Positions 1 through 5,998 of a DNA stretch of 12,490 nucleotides are shown piece by piece. Numbering within the stretch: the stretch's first letter is position 1; each line of letters starts with the position of its first letter. A program made the translations under genes and the position numbers. Where the stretch lies: the NCBI GenBank assembly GCA_934702165.1, contig CAKUYG010000050.1, forward strand, positions 1-12,490. Reading direction: 5' to 3'. The DNA is from an uncultured Bacteroidales bacterium. GTDB lineage: Bacteria > Bacteroidota > Bacteroidia > Bacteroidales > UBA932. Under the pieces are notes generated by a model. That model did no database searches and was not told where the DNA came from. It saw nothing but the letters and a program-made list of their open reading frames with translations.

Positions 1-194
1 GGGCTACGTCTTCTCCAAGCACTCTAACTTTATCTCCTGATGCAGGTGTGACCGGCAACGGCACTTTCACACTACAAGGTAATGCCGCCGACTACTATTA
101 CGAACTCGTTTTGTCTGATATCACCGCAGAAACTACCATCACATTCACTTCTGACAAAAAAAGATTCGTCTTATTCGGCGTAAATGCTGAGTGA
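1..194 (+). CDS. 3' part of a secreted multidomain protein, ending at in-frame TGA (partial)
   Basis: Reading from base 3, about 63 codons are open to a TGA at 192-194. The encoded stretch is rich in Thr, Ser, Tyr and Phe with alternating beta-strand character and ends FTSDKKRFVLFGVNAE. It looks like the last strands of a beta-sandwich domain of a Bacteroidales surface protein, but I cannot name the family. The 5' end lies outside the window. After the TGA the same frame continues without another stop into a Gly/Ser-rich linker and a nuclease domain. This fragment and the nuclease were therefore probably one polypeptide. A single change of GGA (Gly) to TGA would explain the break, because the codons just after it encode SGSGGSGGGG. 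Confidence 0.6.
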   Translation, partial: ATSSPSTLTLSPDAGVTGNGTFTLQGNAADYYYELVLSDITAETTITFTSDKKRFVLFGVNAE

Positions 195-392
195 AGTGGC
201 TCCGGCGGTTCCGGCGGTGGCGGGACCACGGAAGGAGGTGGCGGTTCTGAAAGCGGAGGCGGCTCCGCTGGAGGGAACACCAAAGCGTACGGTTGGCTGG
301 AGCTTCCGGCCGCCACGACGGGCGAAAACCTGATCACAAACACCTACAAGGTATCGGGTGCCCGCAACTACACGCACCTCTACGACAAGAGC
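195..392 (+). other. In-frame Gly/Ser-rich linker and N-terminal edge of the nuclease domain
   Basis: The frame shared by the upstream fragment and the nuclease stays open here. Codons 195 to about 284 encode a low-complexity linker of Gly, Ser, Glu and Thr. From about 285 the sequence becomes domain-like (YGWLELPA, then YKVSGARNYTHLYDKS). Arg-Asn-Tyr followed by a Tyr-Asp pair before the first ATG resembles the opening of Bacteroidetes non-specific endonuclease domains. No good start codon lies between the TGA and the ATG at 393. Only CTG or ATC codons are seen in frame, and they sit inside linker or domain sequence. This argues that the region belongs to an interrupted larger gene and is not a leader. 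Confidence 0.6.
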
Positions 393-1058
393 ATGTACAC
401 ATCCATGTGGACAGCTTATCCGGTATACCAGTCTGCGATTGGGTCTGGCCGCAGTGCTGATTGGAAGGCGAACCCGTCCATAGACGAACAATACCAGATA
501 AACATCTGGGACGGAAGCTATGACGGCGGCACTACTTATTCACGCGGACATCTGATTCCGAACGGCTCTCGAAACGGCATAAGCGAGATGCAAAAGCAGA
601 CTTTCTACGCGACCAATTCGGTGCCTCAGCGCCAGAACAAGTTCAACGGCACGATCTGGTCCAACCTTGAGAATGCTGTACGGGGTCTGGTCTCTTCGGC
701 TTCCGACACCGTATACGTTGTGACCGGCGTCGCTTTCCAGAAGAAAGGCGCGTCTGAGACTGTGAAGTGGATCACACCAAAAAAAGACACCAAGCAGTGC
801 CCTGTGCCGAACTACTTCTACAAGGTTGTGCTTAAGGTAAAGCGGGACAGTTCCGGACAGATCACTTCGGCCAGCACGGCGGGAATCTGGATGGAGCATC
901 GCGACTACGCGAAAAGCGAGGAGTATACGAACTTCGCTGTCAGCGTAGACCAGATCGAGGAGTGGACCGGATTTGACTTCTTCGCCAACCTGCCTGAGTC
1001 TCTCCAGACAACGGCCGAGACGAACACTTCCTGGTCAACTTTTGCCGCTTTCAAGTAG
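393..1058 (+). CDS. DNA/RNA non-specific endonuclease domain (C-terminal part of an interrupted gene)
   Basis: From the first ATG this frame encodes 221 residues and stops at TAG. The Endonuclease_NS signature is intact. SRGHLIPNGSR carries the catalytic His (residue 53 from this ATG), and a TFYATN...QNKFNGTIWSNLE block supplies the usual metal-binding Asn and following helix. Members are Mg-dependent, sugar-non-specific nucleases, usually secreted. In Bacteroidetes they often sit at the end of multidomain surface proteins. The ATG at 393 is probably not the native start, because domain-like sequence begins about 35 codons upstream in the same frame, behind a Gly/Ser linker and a TGA at 192-194. 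The catalytic core is complete, so the gene is either recently broken, read through, or affected by a sequencing error. A hairpin terminator follows the stop. Confidence 0.8.
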   Translation: MYTSMWTAYPVYQSAIGSGRSADWKANPSIDEQYQINIWDGSYDGGTTYSRGHLIPNGSRNGISEMQKQTFYATNSVPQRQNKFNGTIWSNLENAVRGLVSSASDTVYVVTGVAFQKKGASETVKWITPKKDTKQCPVPNYFYKVVLKVKRDSSGQITSASTAGIWMEHRDYAKSEEYTNFAVSVDQIEEWTGFDFFANLPESLQTTAETNTSWSTFAAFK

Positions 1059-1081
1059 ACTCTCAATAATTCATTCTGTCC

Positions 1082-1113
1082 GAAAGGGCGAGGCCTCACA
1101 GCCCCGCCCTTTC
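1082..1113 (+). terminator. Hairpin terminator after the nuclease
   Basis: GAAAGGGCG (1082-1090) pairs with CGCCCTTTC (1105-1113). After one mismatch, GGC/GCC extends the stem around a short loop. It begins 23 nt after the nuclease stop. The downstream T tract is poor, so termination could be partial. Confidence 0.55.
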
Positions 1114-1199
1114 CTGTCGTATCACGCCGCCGAAGTTTATGGGTATGTTCGACGGTTTCCACCCCCTACCTCCGGGCGGTGCCCCACCACTCTATTCAG

Positions 1200-1330
1200 C
1201 CCCGTCCAGGTGTGAGCCGTTTCCTGCGATTCCGCTCCTACCTGGCGCCGCCGCCTGCCCTGTAGCCCCGTCTGCGGCCGCCTCCCCGTCCAGGTGTGAG
1301 CCGTTTCCTGCGATTCCGCTCCCACCTGGC
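1200..1330. repeat. 47-bp direct repeat, two copies
   Basis: Copies at 1200-1246 and 1284-1330 differ at one base (T1239 versus C1323) and are separated by 37 bp. Each begins CCCCGTCCAGGTGTG and ends ACCTGGC, so each copy contains its own short inverted repeat (CCAGGTG/CACCTGG in copy 2, imperfect by one base in copy 1). No protein family is evident in any frame. No other copy was seen in the window. Confidence 0.85.
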
Positions 1331-1339
1331 AGACGGGGC
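1265..1339. repeat. Inverted repeat enclosing the second 47-bp repeat copy
   Basis: GCCCCGTCTG (1265-1274) is the exact reverse complement of CAGACGGGGC (1330-1339). Inside it lies the CCAGGTG/CACCTGG pair of repeat copy 2, giving a nested hairpin. Copy 1 lacks the outer arms. The role is unknown. Confidence 0.6.
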
Positions 1340-1357
1340 GCTAGCAGCCGCCAGTCC

Positions 1358-1505
1358 GTGGAACAATATTGCGGCGTGGAACATCGTTGTGCGCACGCGG
1401 ACCATTCTGTGCGCACCAGACCCCCTCGTGCGCACGGCAGAGAATTTCCGTTTTTCCCGTGCGCACCAGAGGCCTTTTTACGCACGGGATTGACTTCGTG
1501 CGCAC
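1358..1505. repeat. Composite GTGCGCAC array, copy 1
   Basis: Two GTGGAACA boxes (1358, 1376) are followed by GTGCGCAC palindromes at 1389, 1409, 1428, 1459 and 1498 and a half-degenerate TTACGCAC at 1478. Start-to-start spacings are 18, 13, 20, 19, 31, 19 and 20. A second copy at 10964-11111 has the same box set. The 1358-1466 half matches the reverse complement of 11003-11111 (109 bp, no gaps, about 79 identities counted by hand). The 1456-1514 part matches 10961-11019 in direct orientation (49 of 59). No open frame here resembles a protein family, and the spacers diverge while the boxes do not. A DNA-binding array, structural RNA or mobile noncoding repeat are all possible. Confidence 0.85.
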
Positions 1506-1561
1506 GGGACAGAGGTGGCAGGGGCTCAACACAAAAGCCTCGCCTCTGCCACCTCTGTCCC
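1506..1561. repeat. 16-bp perfect inverted repeat abutting the array
   Basis: GGGACAGAGGTGGCAG (1506-1521) is the exact reverse complement of 1546-1561. The 24-nt loop can pair a little further. It starts directly after the last GTGCGCAC box, and its first nine bases (GGGACAGAG) are also matched next to the second array. No T tract follows on either strand, so it is not a standard terminator. Confidence 0.75.
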
Positions 1562-1608
1562 GGCGCCGTAATTAGCGCCGAGTACAGAAAAGGGGTAGTT
1601 TTCTGTAC
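1561..1608. repeat. Two further short perfect hairpins
   Basis: CGGCGC/GCGCCG (1561-1566 with 1575-1580, 8-nt loop) is followed at once by GTACAGAAAA/TTTTCTGTAC (1582-1591 with 1599-1608, 7-nt loop). Together with the neighbouring hairpins they make a back-to-back run of four stems between two convergent genes. Confidence 0.65.
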
Positions 1609-1623
1609 CGGACGTGCCTACAA

Positions 1624-1667
1624 GCGGCTTCCGTACAGGAGAGGCCCCTTTTTTGTACGGAAGCCGC
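1624..1667 (-). terminator. 14-bp perfect hairpin downstream of the M23/LysM gene
   Basis: GCGGCTTCCGTACA (1624-1637) pairs exactly with TGTACGGAAGCCGC (1654-1667) around a 16-nt loop. On the minus strand it lies 24 nt beyond the stop of the peptidase gene that ends the ruvX-def-manB-M23 run, so it is a natural place for that transcript to end. A U tract after the stem is missing, so it may act as a 3'-end stabiliser and not an intrinsic terminator. Confidence 0.5.
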
Positions 1668-1691
1668 GTACAGTTGCCCTGTATCTGTTTG

Positions 1692-2765
1692 TCAGTTTAC
1701 ACGGATCTTCTGTCCCGGACGGATCTTGTCGATATTCAGTCCCGGGTTGAGCTTCTTGATGGCGGACTGGCTCTTGCCGTACTTGTGTGCGATGCCGGAG
1801 ATGGTCTCCCCGGAGCGGACGGTGTGCCATTTCTCGGCGGCCTTCTCGGCGGCGATGCGCTTCTCTTCTTCTATGATCTTCTCATCGGTGGAGTAGATCT
1901 CCTCTTCCTCGTCAATAGACTCCGGAACATAACGCGAAGATGGGTCGAGGTAACTCCTGCGCAGCACGAACACGTTTTTGCGGAGTTCGCCTTTCTCGAA
2001 ATCCACTATCCATTGCGGGTCGAAAGCATAACCCTTGTAACGGGTCTCGAAATGCAGGTGCGGTCCTGAAGAACGCCCGGTGGAGCCGCCCAGACCTATG
2101 ATCTCGCCGGCCCGGACCCACTGACCCGGTTCCGCGAGGCGTTTCGAGAGGTGGCCGTAGAAAGTTTCTAGACCGTTCTCATGTCTGACAATCACGAGAT
2201 TGCCATAGCCGCGGACATAGCTTGAATAACGTACACGACCATCGAATGCGACTGCCACGGGAGTCCCGGTGGGCAGGGGAAGGTCAACACCCTGGTGGCG
2301 GCGACGGCGCCTGTAACCGAACTTGGAATATACCTGACCAACCCTGGGGCATACGAAGTTGCTCACGGAGTCGACCAGACAGATGGAGCTGCGGTACGGG
2401 AGGTCGGACAGGCTGACTCCCATATAAGGGTTGATGGTGTTCTCCGTCCAGGAGTCAAGGAAGATGTCCGACTGGGCTATCTTCTTGTGGTTCTTGACAT
2501 ATCGCCAACTGTAGTCATCGTTGAGGATGATCTGGAGATAGCCGTCACCGATGTCAAGGGTGTCTACCGGGGCGCCGTTGCCTTTCTTGAAGGAGCCGGG
2601 TTCCGTGATGTAGTCTTCCGGGATCATAGACACCGCCGGCGGTTCTACCTGATGCTTTATGCCGGGCTCCGGGCCGGGAAGAACTGCCCGCCCGGCAGAA
2701 CCTGTCTGCTGGGCATAGACCATTGAGGGCAGTATGAGGGCGAGCAGAGAGATCCGTGCTTTCAT
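1692..2765 (-). CDS. Secreted M23-family peptidase with C-terminal LysM domain
   Basis: The product has 357 residues. Residues 1-19 form a signal peptide (MKARISLLALILPSMVYA, probable cleavage near AQ). A proline-rich stretch follows, then the M23 (LytM) domain at about 139-253. Zinc ligands H157 and D161 (HQGVD) and H238 (PHLHFE), plus catalytic H205 (YGHLS), are all present, so an active endopeptidase that cuts peptidoglycan cross-bridges is expected. An acidic then Lys/Ala-rich helical linker (about 284-312) leads to a LysM domain (313-357, WHTVRSGETISGIAHKYGKS), which binds glycan strands. An Arg run (RRRRR, 152-156) directly precedes the first zinc ligand. Its ATG overlaps the manB stop by one base (TAATG), implying coupled translation. 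It is the last gene of the run and acts in the periplasm. Confidence 0.9.
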   Translation of the reverse strand: MKARISLLALILPSMVYAQQTGSAGRAVLPGPEPGIKHQVEPPAVSMIPEDYITEPGSFKKGNGAPVDTLDIGDGYLQIILNDDYSWRYVKNHKKIAQSDIFLDSWTENTINPYMGVSLSDLPYRSSICLVDSVSNFVCPRVGQVYSKFGYRRRRRHQGVDLPLPTGTPVAVAFDGRVRYSSYVRGYGNLVIVRHENGLETFYGHLSKRLAEPGQWVRAGEIIGLGGSTGRSSGPHLHFETRYKGYAFDPQWIVDFEKGELRKNVFVLRRSYLDPSSRYVPESIDEEEEIYSTDEKIIEEEKRIAAEKAAEKWHTVRSGETISGIAHKYGKSQSAIKKLNPGLNIDKIRPGQKIRVN

Positions 2766-4129
2766 TATGACCTCACAGCTCCGAAATCCTTCTCAAGCAG
2801 GCTGACCGTCTCTTCGACTTTCTCGCGGAGCATCTCTTCCGTGCGCGCCTCGCAGATGAAACGCAGGTAAGGCTCCGTGTTGGAAGGGCGGATGTTGAAC
2901 CACCAGTCCGGATATTCGAGGCGGTAGCCGTCGAAATCCATCACCTTGAGAGGCTTCTCCTGTGCGGTGAAGTGCTCGCACACGGCCTTCATGGCTCCAG
3001 CCTTGTCGTCAAGCTTGAAGTTGACCTCGCCAGAGTTGAAGTACTTTGTCATGGAGTCCATCTGCTCGCTGAGCCTGATGCCTTTCTTCTTGAGGGCGGA
3101 TACGATGCGCAGGACGATCATCGAGGAGAGCAGGCCGCTGTCGGAATAGAAGAAGTCCTTGAAATAATAGTGTCCGGCGAGTTCGCCGCCCCAGAGGCCG
3201 TCAATCTCGCGCAGTTTCGGAGCGGCGAATGCGCGTCCCACTTTCCATGTGTGCAGGTCGGCTCCGTACTTCTCCAGAAATTCGCCGACAGCCTTGGAAC
3301 TGCGTATCTCCTGCAGGACACGCGGGTTCTTGAAGCCGCGCTCGTCGCAGAAATACAGGGCCATGAGGGCTATTATCAGGTCCGGAGCCACGAATCTGGC
3401 CTTGTCATCTACGAACATCACCCTGTCCGCGTCTCCGTCGTAGATGATGCCGACGTCTGCACCACTGCGGCGCACAAGCTCCTTGAGGGGCTCCACGTTC
3501 TTGGCCACAAGCGGGTTCGGCTCGTGGTTCGGGAAACGTCCGTCGATGGTGTCGAAGATGTATTCAGGCTTGTCGCCGTAGATCTCTTTGGCAAAGAGGT
3601 TCGCCATGCCGTTGGACAGGTCGAAGGCTAGCTTGAGGTCGCTGTAGTCACCCTTGAACTTCTTCATGAAGTTGATGTAGTCATCGTGTATGTCCATCCC
3701 GTGCACGGTGCCGCGCTTTGCTGCCACCGGTGTCGGTCTGGCGGAGTCTATCCATTCCTTGATCTGGCCAAGGCCGCTGTCCAAGCCCACCGGGAGGGCG
3801 TTTTCACGGCTCACCTTCATGCCGTTGTACTCGGCTGGGTTGTGGCTCGCTGTGATCTGGACGGAGGCTTTGAAGCCGTAGTTGGCCGTGCCGAAGTAGA
3901 CCATGGGGGTGGTGCTCAGGCCGATGTCGTACACGTCGGCTCCGGCATCACAGATGCCCTCGATGAGCGCGTCATGGATTTCCGGGGATGAGACGCGGCA
4001 GTCGCGTCCCACCAGCACTTTGTCTGCCTTGAGAAGTTCCGGGAGGAAATAGCCCACCTTGTATGCGGTCGTGCGGTCGAAGTCCTTGCCGTAGATTCCT
4101 CTTATGTCGTATGCGTGAAAAGCTCCCAT
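2765..4129 (-). CDS. manB: Phosphomannomutase/phosphoglucomutase
   Basis: The product has 454 residues and belongs to the alpha-D-phosphohexomutase superfamily. It interconverts hexose 6- and 1-phosphates and so supplies activated sugars for polysaccharides. All four active-site elements are visible: the phosphoserine loop TASHNP (S95), the Mg-binding DGDADR (231-236), the sugar-binding GELAGH (315-320, where GEMSGH is more usual) and the phosphate-binding RPSNTEP (414-420). Length and order fit bacterial PMM/PGM enzymes of the ManB/AlgC type. The sequence alone does not settle mannose versus glucose specificity. It starts 4 bp after the def stop and overlaps the downstream peptidase gene by one base, so it is cotranscribed with both. 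Confidence 0.92.
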   Translation of the reverse strand: MGAFHAYDIRGIYGKDFDRTTAYKVGYFLPELLKADKVLVGRDCRVSSPEIHDALIEGICDAGADVYDIGLSTTPMVYFGTANYGFKASVQITASHNPAEYNGMKVSRENALPVGLDSGLGQIKEWIDSARPTPVAAKRGTVHGMDIHDDYINFMKKFKGDYSDLKLAFDLSNGMANLFAKEIYGDKPEYIFDTIDGRFPNHEPNPLVAKNVEPLKELVRRSGADVGIIYDGDADRVMFVDDKARFVAPDLIIALMALYFCDERGFKNPRVLQEIRSSKAVGEFLEKYGADLHTWKVGRAFAAPKLREIDGLWGGELAGHYYFKDFFYSDSGLLSSMIVLRIVSALKKKGIRLSEQMDSMTKYFNSGEVNFKLDDKAGAMKAVCEHFTAQEKPLKVMDFDGYRLEYPDWWFNIRPSNTEPYLRFICEARTEEMLREKVEETVSLLEKDFGAVRS

Positions 4130-4133
4130 TTTC

Positions 4134-4688
4134 TTATTTGATTTTCGATTTGTATGATGTGCCCACCTTGCCCTTGGCGATGTTCTGGAGTTTGCGTGAG
4201 ATCATCTTGCGCCGCACTGGGGCCACGAGGTCAGTGAAGAGCACTCCGTCGAGGTGTGAGAACTCGTGCTGGATCATCCTGGCTGCGAACTTGTCGAAGC
4301 GCTCGATTTTCTTTTCGAGATTCTCGTCATAGTATTCCACCTCGATGCTTTCAGGCCTGCGGACGTCGGCGTATATTCCCGGCACGCTGAGGCACCCTTC
4401 GTTGTATTCGCACGCGGTCTCGCTCTCGGAGAGTATCACCGGGTTGATGAATGTGCGTTTGAATCCCTTGAGATAAGGATAGATGTCCGACATGATGTCG
4501 CCGTCCACGACGGCTACTCTCCTGCTGTCCCCGATCTGCGGGGCGGCAAGTCCGCAGCCTTCCGAGGCCGCGAGGGTTTCCCAGAGGTCTGTCACCAGAG
4601 TGGAAATGCCTTCTTTGTCGTTGAGGTCTGCAGGGGCGGCCACTTCACGCAGCACCCCGGAACCGTAGAGGAATATGGGTTGTATCAT
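4134..4688 (-). CDS. def: Peptide deformylase
   Basis: The product has 184 residues. It removes the formyl group from the N-terminal Met of new proteins in the cytoplasm, using a bound metal. Motif 1 is GCGLAAPQ (44-51), motif 2 is EGCLS with ligand C99, and motif 3 is HEFSHLDG with H141, catalytic E142 and H145. The metal site is complete. Position 144, between the two histidines, is Ser where most deformylases have Asp (HEFDH, HEYDH). The length is usual for bacterial enzymes, with a basic C-terminal tail. The start overlaps the ruvX stop in ATGA, and manB follows after 4 bp. Confidence 0.95.
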   Translation of the reverse strand: MIQPIFLYGSGVLREVAAPADLNDKEGISTLVTDLWETLAASEGCGLAAPQIGDSRRVAVVDGDIMSDIYPYLKGFKRTFINPVILSESETACEYNEGCLSVPGIYADVRRPESIEVEYYDENLEKKIERFDKFAARMIQHEFSHLDGVLFTDLVAPVRRKMISRKLQNIAKGKVGTSYKSKIK

Positions 4689-5110
4689 TGTTGATTTTTT
4701 TGCTTGTCAAGGTAGCTCTGCAAAATTATTGCCGCGCTGATCTTGTCCACCGAACTCTTGTCCCTTCTGTCGCTTTTTTTCATGCCTCCGTCGATCATCG
4801 CTCTGTGGGCCAGCACCGAGGTGAACCTCTCGTCCTCCAGAGCTATCGGCGTGTCGGGAAAGGCTTTCTGGAGCTGCCCAAGGAACTTGTCCACATCCGG
4901 GGCGCACTGCGCCGGGGCTCCGTTGAGGTTGAGCGGATAGCCGACCACGAAGACACCGATGTCTTCGCTTCTGGAGTAATTTTGGAGATATTCTATTATC
5001 TTTGCAGAAGGAACGGTCTCATAAGGAGATGCGAAAATGCCGAGCGGATCGCTCACAGCGACCCCCACTCTGGCTTTGCCGTAGTCTATCCCGATTGACC
5101 TTTTCATCAT
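4685..5110 (-). CDS. ruvX: RuvX/YqgF family: pre-16S rRNA nuclease / putative Holliday junction resolvase
   Basis: The product has 141 residues with an RNase H-like fold. Visible motifs are GIDYGKARVGVA (catalytic D9), GYPLNLNG, EDERFTS (E92/E94 region) and DKISAAIILQSYL (D122). The family matures the 5' end of 16S rRNA in bacteria and was earlier described as a Holliday junction resolvase. The first two codons are ATG ATG, and either could be used. The gene heads the minus-strand run and overlaps def by 4 nt (ATGA). Only 19 bp separate it from the divergent M23 gene, so its promoter must lie partly inside that gene. I could not identify a clear one. Its TGA stop shows that UGA is a normal stop codon in this genome. 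Confidence 0.93.
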   Translation of the reverse strand: MMKRSIGIDYGKARVGVAVSDPLGIFASPYETVPSAKIIEYLQNYSRSEDIGVFVVGYPLNLNGAPAQCAPDVDKFLGQLQKAFPDTPIALEDERFTSVLAHRAMIDGGMKKSDRRDKSSVDKISAAIILQSYLDKQKNQQ

Positions 5111-5129
5111 GCGAAATTAATCAAAAAGT

Positions 5130-5987
5130 ATGGGACGACAAAATCCGGACGGCAGACATAAGCTCTACAGGCTCCAGCTTGTGGACAATGACACCCACAG
5201 GAGCATACGCACGGTGCTGTTCACCAGACCGCGCTTCATCTGTTTCGCCGTGACCGCCGCAGTGGTGACAGTCCTGCTGATATATTGTATCATAGCCTTC
5301 ACGCCGCTGAGGCTCACTGTCCCGGGATACCCTGACGCAAATTTCAAGCGCACGGCTCTTGCCAACGCCATCAAGGTAGATTCCCTGCAGAGCGCTGTCA
5401 CCCGCTGGCACCTCTATGCGGAGAACCTCTCGCGTGTGCTGGCGGGGGAGAGCACGCTCAGCCTGGACAGCCTCATCGGCGGCAACTCTTTGAGGTACCT
5501 TTCCGACAAATCGGCCGAGGAACTCTCCCGCAGGGATTCGGTGCTGCGCGAGACTGTCCGCAGTGAGGAGAAGTTCGGGGTCAGCGAGGCAGGTGCCGCA
5601 GCCAAGAACCTGCCGGTCGAGGGCCTGCACTTCTTCACGCCGGTCAAGGGAGTTGTTTCCGAGGGCTTCGACAGCGTGACCCATCCTGGAGTGGACGTAG
5701 TCACGCCTTCAGGCACCATAGTCGGAGCTGTGCTGGACGGGGTGGTCATCTACACGGGCTGGAACGACGAGCTCGGATATGTCGTCATGGTGCAGCACAA
5801 AAACAACCTCATCAGCATATACGGCAGCAACCTCAAGGCCCTCCGCCGCCCGGGGGACGATGTCAAGGCCGGCACGCCTCTCGCCCTTTCCGGAGGCGAG
5901 GATGCCGCCACGGGCAAGGGCCACCTGCATTTCGAGTTGTGGCTGGACGGCCACCCGCTTAACCCTGTACAGTTCATAAGTTTCTAG
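5130..5987 (+). CDS. Membrane-anchored M23-domain protein, possibly catalytically inactive
   Basis: The product has 285 residues. A basic N-terminus (about 1-35) precedes one transmembrane helix (about 36-58), a helical charged region (about 75-155) and a LytM/M23 domain (about 165-285). Zinc ligands H185 and D189 (HPGVD) and H267 (GHLHFE) are present. The motif that normally carries the catalytic His (YGH or YKH) reads YGSNL, with Ser at 233. The topology, with a short cytoplasmic tail and periplasmic coil plus LytM domain, resembles division-associated LytM factors that activate amidases instead of cutting wall themselves; that role is an inference. The gene is followed 11 bp later by dxr and heads the plus-strand run. 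Confidence 0.88.
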   Translation: MGRQNPDGRHKLYRLQLVDNDTHRSIRTVLFTRPRFICFAVTAAVVTVLLIYCIIAFTPLRLTVPGYPDANFKRTALANAIKVDSLQSAVTRWHLYAENLSRVLAGESTLSLDSLIGGNSLRYLSDKSAEELSRRDSVLRETVRSEEKFGVSEAGAAAKNLPVEGLHFFTPVKGVVSEGFDSVTHPGVDVVTPSGTIVGAVLDGVVIYTGWNDELGYVVMVQHKNNLISIYGSNLKALRRPGDDVKAGTPLALSGGEDAATGKGHLHFELWLDGHPLNPVQFISF

Positions 5988-5998
5988 AATACATTGTT

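Noticed and set aside
192..194. Genome-wide reassignment of UGA (to Gly or Trp)
   Set aside because: ruvX and the AraC-family gene both end at TGA at the expected protein length, and Trp is encoded normally by TGG.
1358..1505. CRISPR-like array from regularly spaced GTGCGCAC
   Set aside because: The repeat is only 8 bp, the spacers are 11-23 nt and similar between the two copies, and no cas gene is present.
1139..1750. Open reading frame of 203 codons across the first repeat region
   Set aside because: It runs through inverted repeats, the array and hairpins into the opposite-strand peptidase gene. Its sequence is low-complexity and matches no family.
4997..5004. TATCTTTG as promoter of the membrane-anchored M23 gene
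   Set aside because: It fits TAnnTTTG but has no TTTG at the proper distance and lies inside ruvX, 126 bp from the start. The support is too weak to annotate.
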